64,000 nt of DNA, taken from NCBI GenBank assembly GCA_001302245.1, contig LGYU01000016.1, forward strand, positions 434,001 to 498,000. The letters are read 5' to 3'. Numbering within the stretch: the stretch's first letter is position 1; the number at the start of each line of letters is the position of its first letter. This stretch comes from Chitinophagaceae bacterium PMP191F. Lineage in GTDB: Bacteria; Bacteroidota; Bacteroidia; Chitinophagales; Chitinophagaceae. Of this stretch, positions 27,232 through 35,221 are shown piece by piece. The translations under genes and the position numbers were made by a program. The notes under the pieces are model-generated. The model did not search any database, was not told the DNA's origin, and was given only the letters and a program-made list of their open reading frames with translations.

Positions 27232-29139
27232 ATGGAGTATTTCAAAAAGCTGCAGGACTTACTAAAAACAGAACGGCAGGAAGATAAAAGACTATATGAG
27301 GAACAGGCAGAAAGAGCATCCGTACAGGTGCGCAGGGAAAATGGTGTTACCTGGTATCCCATTGCCATCCGTGATACAGAAATGGGTCGTGGTGATTACC
27401 TTACCGTAGAAGTAGAACGTACTACACACCAGGATATTATACACCAGCTTCGCTCCGGCGCTTCCGCAGCATTGTTCTCCAATCACAATCCCAAAGAAGA
27501 CCGTGTGGAAGGCGTCATTGCCTTTCAGAACGGCAATCGTTTAAAACTCACACTGCGTACAGATGAGTTGCCCGACTGGAGCCGCGATGGCAAACTGGGT
27601 ATTGACCTGTTGTTTGACGACAATAGTTATGATGAAATGCAGAATGCCCTGAAGCAGGCTGCAACACTGACAGAAAAAACGGAAGATGGTAAACTTATCC
27701 GTATACTGACCGGTGAACAATTGCCCTCTTTCGATGAACGCGTTACAATACCTGTTATTTCTTCCCTGAATGCTTCGCAGCAGGCGGCTGTACAAAAAAT
27801 TGTTGCAGCCAATGATGTGGCTATCGTACATGGCCCTCCGGGTACCGGTAAAACAACTACATTGGTACAGGCTATTAAAACACTGATACAACAGGAACCA
27901 CAACAGATACTGGTGGTAGCACCCAGCAATACTGCCGTTGACCTGCTGAGTGAGAAATTGGCTGAACAGGGATTGAATGTATTGCGCATCGGCAACCCGG
28001 CGCGGGTATCAGATAAATTACTGTCGTTAACACTCGACAGCCGTATGGCAGAACATGCCAGTATGAAGGAGATCAAACGGTTCAAAAAACAGGCTGCTGA
28101 ATTTATCAGTATGGCGCATAAATACAAGCGCAATTTTGGAAAGGCAGAACGTGAACAACGCAAGGCCCTGTTTGACGAAGCACGTAAGATCATGCGTTCT
28201 ACTGAAACCACTGAGCAATACATCATCAATGATATTACAAGTCGTGCACAGGTGATTACGGCCACGCTGGTAGGTTCCAATCATTATACGATCAGGAACC
28301 TGAAGTACAACACTGTTATTATTGACGAAGCCGGACAGGCACTGGAACCCGCCTGCTGGATACCCATACTGAAAGCTAAAAAAGTAGTGTTGGCCGGTGA
28401 TCACTGCCAGCTACCTCCTACCATCAAATCAAATGAAGCTGCCAGAAACGGGTTAGGTACAACACTGATGGAAAAATGTGTGCAGCTTTACCCGCAGGCT
28501 GTTACGTTGCTGCAGGAACAATACCGTATGCACCAGGCCATTATGAGTTATTCGTCTGCTGTTTTTTATAACAACCAATTAAAAGCAGACCGGTCTGTTG
28601 AGCAACGCCTGCTATTCAATGGTGATCAGCCATTACTGTTTATTGATACCGCAGGATGCGGGTACGATGAGAAAAATGAGGAAACCAGTATCAGTAATCC
28701 GGAAGAAGCAGCATTTCTTTTCAAGCATGTTAACCAGGTAGTGCAGGAGTTGGGTACACATTATACCCCGCAACACTTTCCTACCATTGCCATTATCTCT
28801 CCCTATCGTCACCAGGTAGAAATATTAAAAGAGCAATTTCAGCACAATGCTGCGTTGCAGCCATACCATAACAGAATATCCGTCAATACCATTGACAGTT
28901 TCCAGGGACAGGAACGCGATATTGTTTATATCAGTATGACACGCAGTAATTCAGATAACAACATCGGTTTTCTGTCTGACATACGACGCATGAACGTGGC
29001 CATGACCCGTGCACGTAAAAAACTGGTGATCATTGGCGACAGTGCTACCCTGTCACAACTACCGTTCTATGCTGATTTCATTGCTTATACCGAACAGCAA
29101 AATGCTTACCAGAGCGCCTGGGAGTTTGCGGATCTATGA
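27232..29139 (+). CDS. UPF1/IGHMBP2-like superfamily I helicase
   Basis: 635 residues, a full-length SF1B-type helicase. Walker A is G-P-P-G-T-G-K-T-T (201-209), motif II D-E-A-G (365-368) in V-I-I-D-E-A-G-Q-A-L, motif III G-D-H-C-Q-L-P-P-T, motif V T-I-D-S-F-Q-G-Q-E-R-D, motif VI M-N-V-A-M-T-R-A-R-K-K-L. The N-terminal ~150 residues form the beta-barrel/stalk typical of eukaryote-like UPF1 family members found in many Bacteroidota. Probably RNA or DNA 5'-3' translocase; stand-alone gene. Confidence 0.9.
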   Translation: MEYFKKLQDLLKTERQEDKRLYEEQAERASVQVRRENGVTWYPIAIRDTEMGRGDYLTVEVERTTHQDIIHQLRSGASAALFSNHNPKEDRVEGVIAFQNGNRLKLTLRTDELPDWSRDGKLGIDLLFDDNSYDEMQNALKQAATLTEKTEDGKLIRILTGEQLPSFDERVTIPVISSLNASQQAAVQKIVAANDVAIVHGPPGTGKTTTLVQAIKTLIQQEPQQILVVAPSNTAVDLLSEKLAEQGLNVLRIGNPARVSDKLLSLTLDSRMAEHASMKEIKRFKKQAAEFISMAHKYKRNFGKAEREQRKALFDEARKIMRSTETTEQYIINDITSRAQVITATLVGSNHYTIRNLKYNTVIIDEAGQALEPACWIPILKAKKVVLAGDHCQLPPTIKSNEAARNGLGTTLMEKCVQLYPQAVTLLQEQYRMHQAIMSYSSAVFYNNQLKADRSVEQRLLFNGDQPLLFIDTAGCGYDEKNEETSISNPEEAAFLFKHVNQVVQELGTHYTPQHFPTIAIISPYRHQVEILKEQFQHNAALQPYHNRISVNTIDSFQGQERDIVYISMTRSNSDNNIGFLSDIRRMNVAMTRARKKLVIIGDSATLSQLPFYADFIAYTEQQNAYQSAWEFADL

Positions 29140-29142
29140 GTT

Positions 29143-29216
29143 TAGGTTATAAGCTTTAAGTGATAGGTTACAAGTAATCGCAAAGTAGCAGCGATACACT
29201 TACAACTTAAAACCTA
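29143..29216. repeat. 20-base inverted repeat between convergent genes
   Basis: Arms 29143-29162 and 29197-29216 pair at 17 of 20 positions around a 34-base loop. It lies exactly between the helicase stop and the SDR stop and may act as a bidirectional terminator or be a dispersed palindromic element. Confidence 0.5.
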
Positions 29217-29221
29217 ACCTT

Positions 29222-30079
29222 CTACCCATTTACAATAAACCCACCATTGGGATGTAATACCTGCCCGGTAATGAACGTTGAATCACCGGAAGCAAGAAAT
29301 ACATAGCAGGGCGCAATCTCAACAGGTTGTGCCGGTCTGTGATACATGGTATCCTTGCCAAATTCCTGTACTTTCTCGGGTGTAAAGGAAGCAGGTATTA
29401 ATGGAGTCCATACAGGACCCGGTGCCACAGCATTTACACGAATCCGTCTTTTCATCAGAGACTGTGCAAGGCTGCGGGTAAAAGAAACCAATGCCCCTTT
29501 GGTGGCTGAATAATCAATTAATGAAGCATTGCCTTTATAAGCGGTTACCGAAGTAGTATTGATGATACAACTTCCTTCTTTCAGATGTGGTATGGCATGC
29601 TTTACCAGGTAAAAAGGAGCAAACAGGTTTACCCGGAAAGTCTGCAACAGGTCATCTTGCTGAATGTGCTCTGCACCCTGTTGTGGAAATTGTACAGCAG
29701 CATTATTTACCAGTATATCAATATGCCCTAACTGATCCAGTGTTTCTTCCACCACGTTTTTACAATTCTCTTCCTGTGCTATATCGGTTGACAACAGTAT
29801 GGTTCTTACCCCATATTGCTGTATCGCAGCCTTGGTTTCCTTTGCATCTTCATGTTCATCAAGATATACGATGGCAATATCTGCACCCTCTTTGGCAAAG
29901 CTGATAGCTACTGCCCTTCCTATACCGCTATCACCACCGGTAATAACAGCCACTTTTCCCTGCAGTTTGCCACTGCCCGGCTTACCATCGTCATACACCG
30001 GTTTGGGATACATATCTTTTTCAGATCCAGGTTGTTTACCTTGTTGCTGTGGCGGTATTTTTTCTATAGTATTTTTCAT
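29222..30079 (-). CDS. SDR family oxidoreductase (YghA/YhxC-like)
   Basis: 285 residues. After a polar 40-residue N-terminal extension typical of stress-linked SDRs (Y-P-K-P-V-Y-D-D), the Rossmann fold has T-G-G-D-S-G-I-G-R (47-55), N-N-A-A, catalytic S with Y-S-A-T-K (Y-x-x-x-K) and P-G-P-V-W-T-P. The enzyme is NAD(P)-dependent and cytoplasmic; substrates of this subgroup are unclear. It is followed upstream by a small basic DUF6496 gene, 24 bases away, likely co-transcribed. Confidence 0.9.
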   Translation of the reverse strand: MKNTIEKIPPQQQGKQPGSEKDMYPKPVYDDGKPGSGKLQGKVAVITGGDSGIGRAVAISFAKEGADIAIVYLDEHEDAKETKAAIQQYGVRTILLSTDIAQEENCKNVVEETLDQLGHIDILVNNAAVQFPQQGAEHIQQDDLLQTFRVNLFAPFYLVKHAIPHLKEGSCIINTTSVTAYKGNASLIDYSATKGALVSFTRSLAQSLMKRRIRVNAVAPGPVWTPLIPASFTPEKVQEFGKDTMYHRPAQPVEIAPCYVFLASGDSTFITGQVLHPNGGFIVNG

Positions 30080-30103
30080 ATTGCAATGTTTTTGAAAAGG
30101 GAA

Positions 30104-30337
30104 TTAAGTATGCGAACGGGAAGTTGTTCTTTTACCGGCAGTTTTGGGTGCAGCTTTTTTACCGGTTGCTTTTACCGGAACTCTGGCACCTTCTTTACGG
30201 GCTTCAGCTAAGCCGATGGCTATCGCCTGCTTTCTGCTGATTACCTTTTTACCGGTACCAGTTTTCAGCTCACCACTCTTTTCTTCATGAATTGCTTTGC
30301 CCACTTTTTCACCGGCTCTTTCAGAATACTTTGCCAT
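30104..30337 (-). CDS. DUF6496 small basic protein
   Basis: 77 residues: A-K-Y-S-E-R-A-G-E-K-V then E-L-K-T-G-T-G-K-K-V-I-S-R-K-Q-A-I-A-I-G-L-A-E-A-R, the conserved core of DUF6496, and a Lys/Arg-rich tail. Family function is unknown; the charge suggests nucleic-acid binding. First gene of a probable two-gene unit with the SDR. Confidence 0.85.
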   Translation of the reverse strand: MAKYSERAGEKVGKAIHEEKSGELKTGTGKKVISRKQAIAIGLAEARKEGARVPVKATGKKAAPKTAGKRTTSRSHT

Positions 30338-30840
30338 AACACATATTTTTAAATGTATAAATGATCTTCATCAATATCACTAAAAAACCTGTGCCAGCGC
30401 GGGTTACCAGTTCATATCATGAGTAAAAAAAATATACAAAGGAGGTATTAATAAAAAAAGCTGCCTCACATAAATGAGACAGCTTAAAGTATAGATACAG
30501 GTTAGTAAACTGTGTTGTTTTGCTTTTTTATCAGGCTTTACCTGAATCAAGGCAAAGATTTCACACCACCAAGTTAAGAAGCTGTTACATATTTTGCAAG
30601 TATCAGGCACTTATTTTTTATGTATTATCAAATAAATTGCCTGCTTCATATACTCTGTTCGTGTTATTCATGTCTTATTTCTGTGTCACAGTTATTGTTA
30701 TACCTGTATAACATCATCAATAGCGGTTAACGGCATCACTTATCTGTCGTACTATACATGCTCAACTCTAAACAGCCATTACATGGCTGTTGCCTGTATT
30801 TACCTTACTTTTACACAGCAATACTGATATACAATTCTGT
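30338..30840. other. 503-base intergenic region with orphan terminator
   Basis: No protein gene can be supported between the DUF6496 start and the Crp/Fnr gene. It contains a strong minus-strand terminator (30458-30485) with no gene feeding it, so a small RNA on the minus strand within about 30486-30790 is possible. A TACTTTTA promoter-like element (30806-30813) lies before the Crp/Fnr gene. Confidence 0.4.
30458..30485 (-). terminator. Orphan intrinsic terminator
   Basis: Arms AAGCTGCCTCA / TGAGACAGCTT (one mismatch) around a six-base loop, followed on the minus strand by a run of seven T. No minus-strand gene precedes it. Confidence 0.65.
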
Positions 30841-31425
30841 ATGTTTGAACCAATAGACCAGTTTACCGCAAAGTATATTCACCTCACGGAAGAGGAAAAG
30901 GAACTATTTCATTCCCTGCTAAAGTTTAAAAAAGTAAAAAAGAAACAGTTCCTTTTGCAGGAAGGTGAGATCTGCAATTTTGAAGCCTATATCTTAAAAG
31001 GCTGTATCCGTACTTACTTTCTGAACCAAGACGGAACAGAAACCATTTTAATGTTTGCAGTAGAAGACTGGTGGGTGAGCGATATCCGCAGTTTTACAGA
31101 ACAATGTCCCTCCAATATGTTCATTGAAACCATGGAAGACTGCGAACTACTGACAATAGATTATAAAAACAAAGGGGTGCTTTTTGATAAGATCCCGAAG
31201 TTTGAAAGATTGTTCCGGTTGTTGGTACAACGCTCGCTTGCCGTGCTGCAACAACGTTTTTACGGCTCTGTTTCACAAACCGCTGAAGAAAGATACCTGG
31301 CCTTTATTGAAAAATACCCGCATATTGTACAGCGGGTACCACAACACCAGATTGCACGCTATATTGGTGTTTCTCCCGAATTTCTGAGCAAAGTGCGCAG
31401 TACGATGTATAAGAAGAATTACTGA
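30841..31425 (+). CDS. Crp/Fnr-family cyclic-nucleotide-binding-like regulator
   Basis: 194 residues from ATG 30841. The N-terminal cupin-type cNMP domain shows F-L-L-Q-E-G-E-I-C and the C-terminal H-Q-I-A-R-Y-I-G-V-S-P-E-F-L-S-K-V-R helix-turn-helix (~165-185). The Arg/Ser of the E. coli CRP cAMP pocket are not evident, as in most Bacteroidota members, so it may sense something other than cAMP or act without ligand. It is convergent with the quinone-stress cluster; whether it regulates it is open. Confidence 0.85.
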   Translation: MFEPIDQFTAKYIHLTEEEKELFHSLLKFKKVKKKQFLLQEGEICNFEAYILKGCIRTYFLNQDGTETILMFAVEDWWVSDIRSFTEQCPSNMFIETMEDCELLTIDYKNKGVLFDKIPKFERLFRLLVQRSLAVLQQRFYGSVSQTAEERYLAFIEKYPHIVQRVPQHQIARYIGVSPEFLSKVRSTMYKKNY

Positions 31426-31445
31426 AAAGTTGATGATCTGATGGC

Positions 31446-31520
31446 TTGATGGCCGGATGGCTTTGCATCCTGTATGTCATAAATCATAACAATTTAACAA
31501 TCAAACCATCCAGCCATCAA
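31446..31520. repeat. ATGG-type palindromic element, copy 1
   Basis: Arms 31446-31465 and 31502-31520 (TTGATGGC…GGATGG…TTTG) pair at 18 positions with one bulge. A related element with the same layout and an ATCATAACA core lies at 58314-58374. Confidence 0.6.
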
Positions 31521-31543
31521 ACAATAAATCACCCAAACAACTT

Positions 31544-32161
31544 TTACTTAAACACCAACCCATTCGCCTGTTCAACCTCATCCTGGCTGATAGTATGCCC
31601 CATATTGCTATATACCTTTTCAGTTACCTGTGCATGCATTTCACGCAGTATGTTAGATGTTGCATACACACGCTCTACGGGTACATGCGGGTCAGGATCA
31701 CTGGTACCGATAAATACAGGAGTGCCACCAAAATCACCATTGTAGTTGCTGCGGTTGATCTTATCACCTATCAATCCGCCGGTAAAAGCTACCACACCGC
31801 CATACCTTGCAGCATTACGGGTTACAAATTCCAGCGTTAAACAGGCTCCCTGTGAAAAGCCGGCGAAATAAATATTGCCGGGCACAAATCCCTGCTCCTG
31901 CAGATCCTGTACAATTTCCTTTAATACAGATAAGGCACCGGATAAATAAGGTTCATTCTCTGCAACCGGTGCCAGGAAAGAATAAGGATACCAGGTGTTG
32001 CCTGTTGCCTGCGGTGCTATCAATGCATAGTCTTTTACATTCAGGTAACCGGCCAGCGACAATATATCTTCAGCACTACCCCCACGGCCATGTACCAGTA
32101 TCAATACTTTTTCTGCTTCATCCAGGCTTTTGCCTGCTGTAACGATCTTTTTAGTATGCAT
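31544..32161 (-). CDS. Phospholipase/carboxylesterase (MhqD-like)
   Basis: 205-residue alpha/beta hydrolase. Oxyanion region H-G-R-G-G-S (~24-29), nucleophile elbow G-F-S-Q-G (~100-104), Asp in S-D-P-D-P-H-V-P (~162-169) and His in N-M-G-H-T-I complete the triad. B. subtilis MhqD is of this family and is co-regulated with the dioxygenase MhqO in the quinone response; here the two genes also lie adjacent, the dioxygenase being 159 bases upstream. Expected to act on an ester in the cytoplasm. Confidence 0.87.
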   Translation of the reverse strand: MHTKKIVTAGKSLDEAEKVLILVHGRGGSAEDILSLAGYLNVKDYALIAPQATGNTWYPYSFLAPVAENEPYLSGALSVLKEIVQDLQEQGFVPGNIYFAGFSQGACLTLEFVTRNAARYGGVVAFTGGLIGDKINRSNYNGDFGGTPVFIGTSDPDPHVPVERVYATSNILREMHAQVTEKVYSNMGHTISQDEVEQANGLVFK

Positions 32162-32203
32162 ATCATCCCTTTTTTAGTAATGATCTTTTGCTTTCCAGGA
32201 CTT

Positions 32204-32252
32204 TCGTTTAAACGAATACTCCCGGCCGGCGTTTGTTCCGGCGGGAATATTC
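32204..32252. other. Palindrome and long hairpin in operon gap
   Basis: A perfect 12-base palindrome TCGTTTAAACGA (32204-32215) abuts a roughly 15-base-pair stem (32214-32229 with 32238-32252) around an eight-base loop. There is no T-run, so it is more likely an RNA processing or operator element than a terminator. Confidence 0.45.
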
Positions 32253-32320
32253 ATTCATCAACACAACACACTAAGCTATAAGATCATCGATTCATCATTA
32301 TTGACTTAATCCTGCTCTTT

Positions 32321-33256
32321 TTATTGCAATGCCGGCAATACCTTTTCAATCTCATTGCGCATAGATTCATATTGCACCGGCAGTTTCAGGTGCGTTCCCA
32401 GTTCATTCAATGGTTCATCTACTGTAAATCCGGGGTTATCGGTTGCAATTTCAAATAACACGCCACCGGGTTCCCTGAAATACAGTGAATAAAAATAATC
32501 ACGATTGATCTTTGGTGTAATATTCAATCCACGACTCAGGATCTTTTCACGAAATGCCATTTGTACTGCTTCATCGGGCACCCGGAATGCCACGTGGTGA
32601 TTGGTACCAGCAGCACCATGTCCTGCTGTTCCGCCGGGCACTTCTACCATATCAACAATAGCTGCATTTGCAACTGCATCCGTTACAAAGCGGTAACGAT
32701 TGCCATCCTGCCGTTGTAAGGTATACCCAAATACATCCGTCAAAATTGTGGCTGTAGGCTGTACGTTTTTCAGGGTCAGGGTTACATTGTGAAAACCTTT
32801 GATGCCATCCGTTGCTTTAATGGCTGCTGTTTCCCAGGGCAAACGGTTATCTGCCTGTTTGGGAACGATCAGTTCCAGTTGTAATCCATCAGGATCCTGG
32901 AAGGGCAGGTAAAGCTCACCAAACTTTTCAGCAGTTTCACCATGTTTTACATTGAACTCCTTAAACCTGTCTTTCCAGAAATCAAGGCTACCATCAGCCA
33001 CTGCGTAACCAATATCTGTAGCCATACCTGTACCTGTCCGCCCCTGTCCTATACCTTCCCAGGGAAAGAACGTGAGAATAGTACCGGGAGTTCCGTTTTC
33101 ATTACCATAATAGAAATGGTATGTTCCCGGATCGTCAAAGTTAACGGTCTTCTTCACCATACGCAGCCCCAGTACTTTGGTATAGAACTCATAATTGCGT
33201 TGCGCGTTGTTAGCAATGGCTGTGATATGATGTATGCCTGTGATTCTGTTTTCCAT
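32321..33256 (-). CDS. Ring-cleaving dioxygenase (MhqO-like)
   Basis: 311 residues from ATG 33256 (M-E-N-R-I-T-G-I-H-H-I-T). Two tandem VOC modules: metal ligands are expected at the His of G-I-H-H-I-T, the second module's H-H-V-A-F-R-V and the Glu of L-F-E-I-A-T-D-N-P-G-F. Length and motifs match the LinE/MhqO group that opens hydroquinones and catechols with Fe(II). The frame extends upstream to 33349 but that would overlap the next gene. Neighbour of an MhqD-like esterase, pirin and YceI. Confidence 0.88.
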   Translation of the reverse strand: MENRITGIHHITAIANNAQRNYEFYTKVLGLRMVKKTVNFDDPGTYHFYYGNENGTPGTILTFFPWEGIGQGRTGTGMATDIGYAVADGSLDFWKDRFKEFNVKHGETAEKFGELYLPFQDPDGLQLELIVPKQADNRLPWETAAIKATDGIKGFHNVTLTLKNVQPTATILTDVFGYTLQRQDGNRYRFVTDAVANAAIVDMVEVPGGTAGHGAAGTNHHVAFRVPDEAVQMAFREKILSRGLNITPKINRDYFYSLYFREPGGVLFEIATDNPGFTVDEPLNELGTHLKLPVQYESMRNEIEKVLPALQ

Positions 33257-33293
33257 AATAATGTTTTTAATTGCCTGTAGTAACATTTGTTGA

Positions 33294-33629
33294 TCATTTA
33301 CCAGCTCCAACCTGCATTCCCTGTGCATCCAGTATTGTAAGGATCTCATTTGTTAACAACCCACTGCCACCACCGTGATGACGGATGACGATTGCTGCAG
33401 GATTTACCTGCAACAATCTTTCCTTTAACCTCACTTCTTCTTCCTTTTCAATACCTGCACACAACAGCACTATATGGCACGGGTCTGTGCTGCAAACCGC
33501 CACCGCTTCTTCATCCGTTGTAACAGTAGTACCGATCCAGTTTTCAGGCGTGTTCAACAACCTGTTCAATACCTGCATGATCTCTGCATTGCGGCCTACT
33601 GCCAGTATATATAACTTTTCCAGTTGCAT
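33294..33629 (-). CDS. Small receiver-like protein, unknown function
   Basis: 111 residues with alternating hydrophobic strands and helices (LEKLYILAVGRNAEIMQVLN, HIVLLCAGIEKEEE, AAIVIRHHGGGSGLLTNEIL) that resemble a response-regulator receiver fold lacking the phospho-acceptor Asp (it has L-L-C-A-G instead). It sits between YceI and the dioxygenase with 35 and 37 base gaps, so it is likely a member of the same unit. No established function. Confidence 0.65.
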   Translation of the reverse strand: MQLEKLYILAVGRNAEIMQVLNRLLNTPENWIGTTVTTDEEAVAVCSTDPCHIVLLCAGIEKEEEVRLKERLLQVNPAAIVIRHHGGGSGLLTNEILTILDAQGMQVGAGK

Positions 33630-33664
33630 GATGCCGGTGTTTTTTATTAAACAATTGCAGTTGC

Positions 33665-34213
33665 TTATGCAGTCTGCTCTGCCAGTTGTATATCAGCAAG
33701 TATACGGATATCTTCACCTACCAATACACCACCCGTTTCCAGTGCAGCATTCCAGCCAAGACCAAATTCTTTACGATTGATCTTTGTATCAATACTGAAT
33801 GCTACTTTGGTGTTACCCCAGGGATCACGTACCGTACCGCCGTATTCAACCGGTATGCTGATAGTATTGGTAACATCTTTTACAGTCAACTGACCCTCCA
33901 GGATATAATCACCTTTGTTGTCAGATTTTTTAAATGAACCGGATACAAATTTTATCTGCGGAAATTTTTCTGCATCAAAGAAGTCAGCAGATTTCAGGTG
34001 GCCGTCCCTCTGTTCATTGCTGGTGTTTACAGAAGCTACATCAGCCGTGAAAGTGATCTTTGCATCGGTAAAATCTTCTTTACCGGCCTCTACCTGTATA
34101 TCAAACTTTTCAAATTTGCCGGTTACGGTAGAGATCATCAGGTGTTTTACTTTAAAACCTACTTCAGAGTGCGCTGTATCTAATGTCCATTTGGTTTTTG
34201 CTACAGTTTCCAT
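33665..34213 (-). CDS. YceI family lipocalin-like protein
   Basis: 182 residues, without signal peptide. W-T-L-D-T-A-H-S-E-V-G-F-K-V-K-H-L at the start, D-F-F-D-A-E-K-F-P-Q-I-K-F and F-G-L-G-W-N near the end are YceI signatures. The fold is a beta-barrel that binds isoprenoid-type quinones in homologs. Here it probably works in the cytoplasm in the quinone-stress cluster, with its own promoter motif upstream. Confidence 0.9.
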   Translation of the reverse strand: METVAKTKWTLDTAHSEVGFKVKHLMISTVTGKFEKFDIQVEAGKEDFTDAKITFTADVASVNTSNEQRDGHLKSADFFDAEKFPQIKFVSGSFKKSDNKGDYILEGQLTVKDVTNTISIPVEYGGTVRDPWGNTKVAFSIDTKINRKEFGLGWNAALETGGVLVGEDIRILADIQLAEQTA

Positions 34214-34250
34214 TGTTTTTATATTTTTAATTTGTTTTTGATTGATGATG

Positions 34251-34298
34251 TAAAATTACATTGAGCGGGTGCCTTTGTCCATTAACCTTGTTTAAGAA
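34251..34298 (-). promoter_or_regulatory. YceI promoter with shared upstream motif
   Basis: A -7-like TAATTTTA (34251-34258) and, 19 bases further upstream, a 21-base motif (34278-34298; minus strand TTCTTAA then ACA then AGGTTAATGGA). The same motif at the same spacing precedes the pirin gene. There is no -33 TTG, as expected for an activator-dependent promoter. Confidence 0.6.
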
Positions 34299-34303
34299 TT
34301 GGT

Positions 34304-34319
34304 CTTAACATAGGTTAAG
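34304..34319. promoter_or_regulatory. CTTAAC-N4-GTTAAG palindrome
   Basis: A perfect 6-4-6 inverted repeat next to the YceI motif; its half-site resembles the TTCTTAA part of that motif. Candidate second operator site. Confidence 0.5.
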
Positions 34320-34329
34320 AAAACGGGTG

Positions 34330-35049
34330 TTACACTTCCATCGGCACTTCCATGACCAGTATGGTAGCCTTATCCTGTTGTGCAGTGAAAACAATAGTAT
34401 CTGCACCGGTTATACCAATACCATCTCGGGCTTCCAGTTGAGCGCTTTCTGTATCAAATGCTCCGCTGATCACGAACAGGTATACACCGTTGCCTTTTTT
34501 GTGCAAAGGATAAGAAATCTGTATCCCTTTACTGAATGTACCCATACTGAACCAGGCATCCTGATATACCCAGGTAGCTCCGGGTTGTGGCTGTGGAGCA
34601 ATAAACTCCTGCAAACGGTTCTGTTGTTGTGCAGCATCCAGCACCATCTGTTCATAACGCGGTGTTACATTAAGTTGATTGGGATATAACCATATCTGTA
34701 AAAACTTAGCAGCTTCTTCTGCACTATAATTGTATTCACTATGAAATATGCCACTGCCAGTACTCATTACCTGTACACCACCTGCACTTGTAACAGCAGC
34801 ATTGCCCATATTGTCTTTATGTTCCAGCGCGCCTTCCAGCGGAATACTGATGATCTCCATATTATCGTGCGGGTGTAGTCCAAAGCCTTTACCACCCAGT
34901 ACTATATCATCATTCAATACCCGCAATGCACCAAACTGCATTCTGTCGGGATTGTAGTAACCTGAAAAAGAGAATGTCTGGAAACTCTCCAGCCAGCCAT
35001 GTGATGCATGACCGCGGGTAGCTGCTTTATGTACGATGGTATTGATCAT
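34330..35049 (-). CDS. Pirin-family protein (YhhW-like)
   Basis: 239 residues, bicupin. H-P-H-D-N-M-E-I-I-S-I-P-L-E-G-A-L-E-H-K-D holds the metal-ligand histidines and the conserved glutamate; G-H-A-S-H-G-W-L and G-L-H-P-H-D are pirin/YhhW signatures. Members have quercetin 2,3-dioxygenase-like activity or redox-sensing roles and use Fe(II). It leads the quinone-stress cluster and is transcribed from its own promoter bearing the shared motif. Confidence 0.9.
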   Translation of the reverse strand: MINTIVHKAATRGHASHGWLESFQTFSFSGYYNPDRMQFGALRVLNDDIVLGGKGFGLHPHDNMEIISIPLEGALEHKDNMGNAAVTSAGGVQVMSTGSGIFHSEYNYSAEEAAKFLQIWLYPNQLNVTPRYEQMVLDAAQQQNRLQEFIAPQPQPGATWVYQDAWFSMGTFSKGIQISYPLHKKGNGVYLFVISGAFDTESAQLEARDGIGITGADTIVFTAQQDKATILVMEVPMEV

Positions 35050-35069
35050 ATAAGTTATTTTTTACAGTA

Positions 35070-35117
35070 CAAAGTTGCTGTAAACGTATACCCCGATCCA
35101 TTAACCTGGATTAAGAA
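35070..35117 (-). promoter_or_regulatory. Pirin promoter with shared upstream motif
   Basis: CAACTTTG (35070-35077, one mismatch to TAnnTTTG) and, after exactly 19 bases, the motif 35097-35117 (minus strand TTCTTAA then TCC then AGGTTAATGGA), identical to the YceI motif at 19 of 21 bases. Confidence 0.6.
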
Positions 35118-35221
35118 ATCAATCCGGAGACCAATGCTTTGCGGCAGGCTATATGTTTTGTGTTACAGGAGCGTTAAACTTTCAGTATTTCCACAAGTCT
35201 TATACACCCAAATACCTTAAG

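Noticed and set aside
27627-28280. 217-codon minus-strand frame
   Set aside because: Antisense to the helicase core motifs; Ser/Cys/Arg-rich composition and no domain.
30404-30610. 68-codon minus-strand frame over the orphan terminator
   Set aside because: Runs through the terminator hairpin and has no protein-like pattern; a non-coding RNA is the better reading.
30841-31425. Crp/Fnr protein as regulator of the shared pirin/YceI motif
   Set aside because: The motif lacks a TGTGA-type half-site and the gene is convergent with the cluster; there is no direct evidence for the link.
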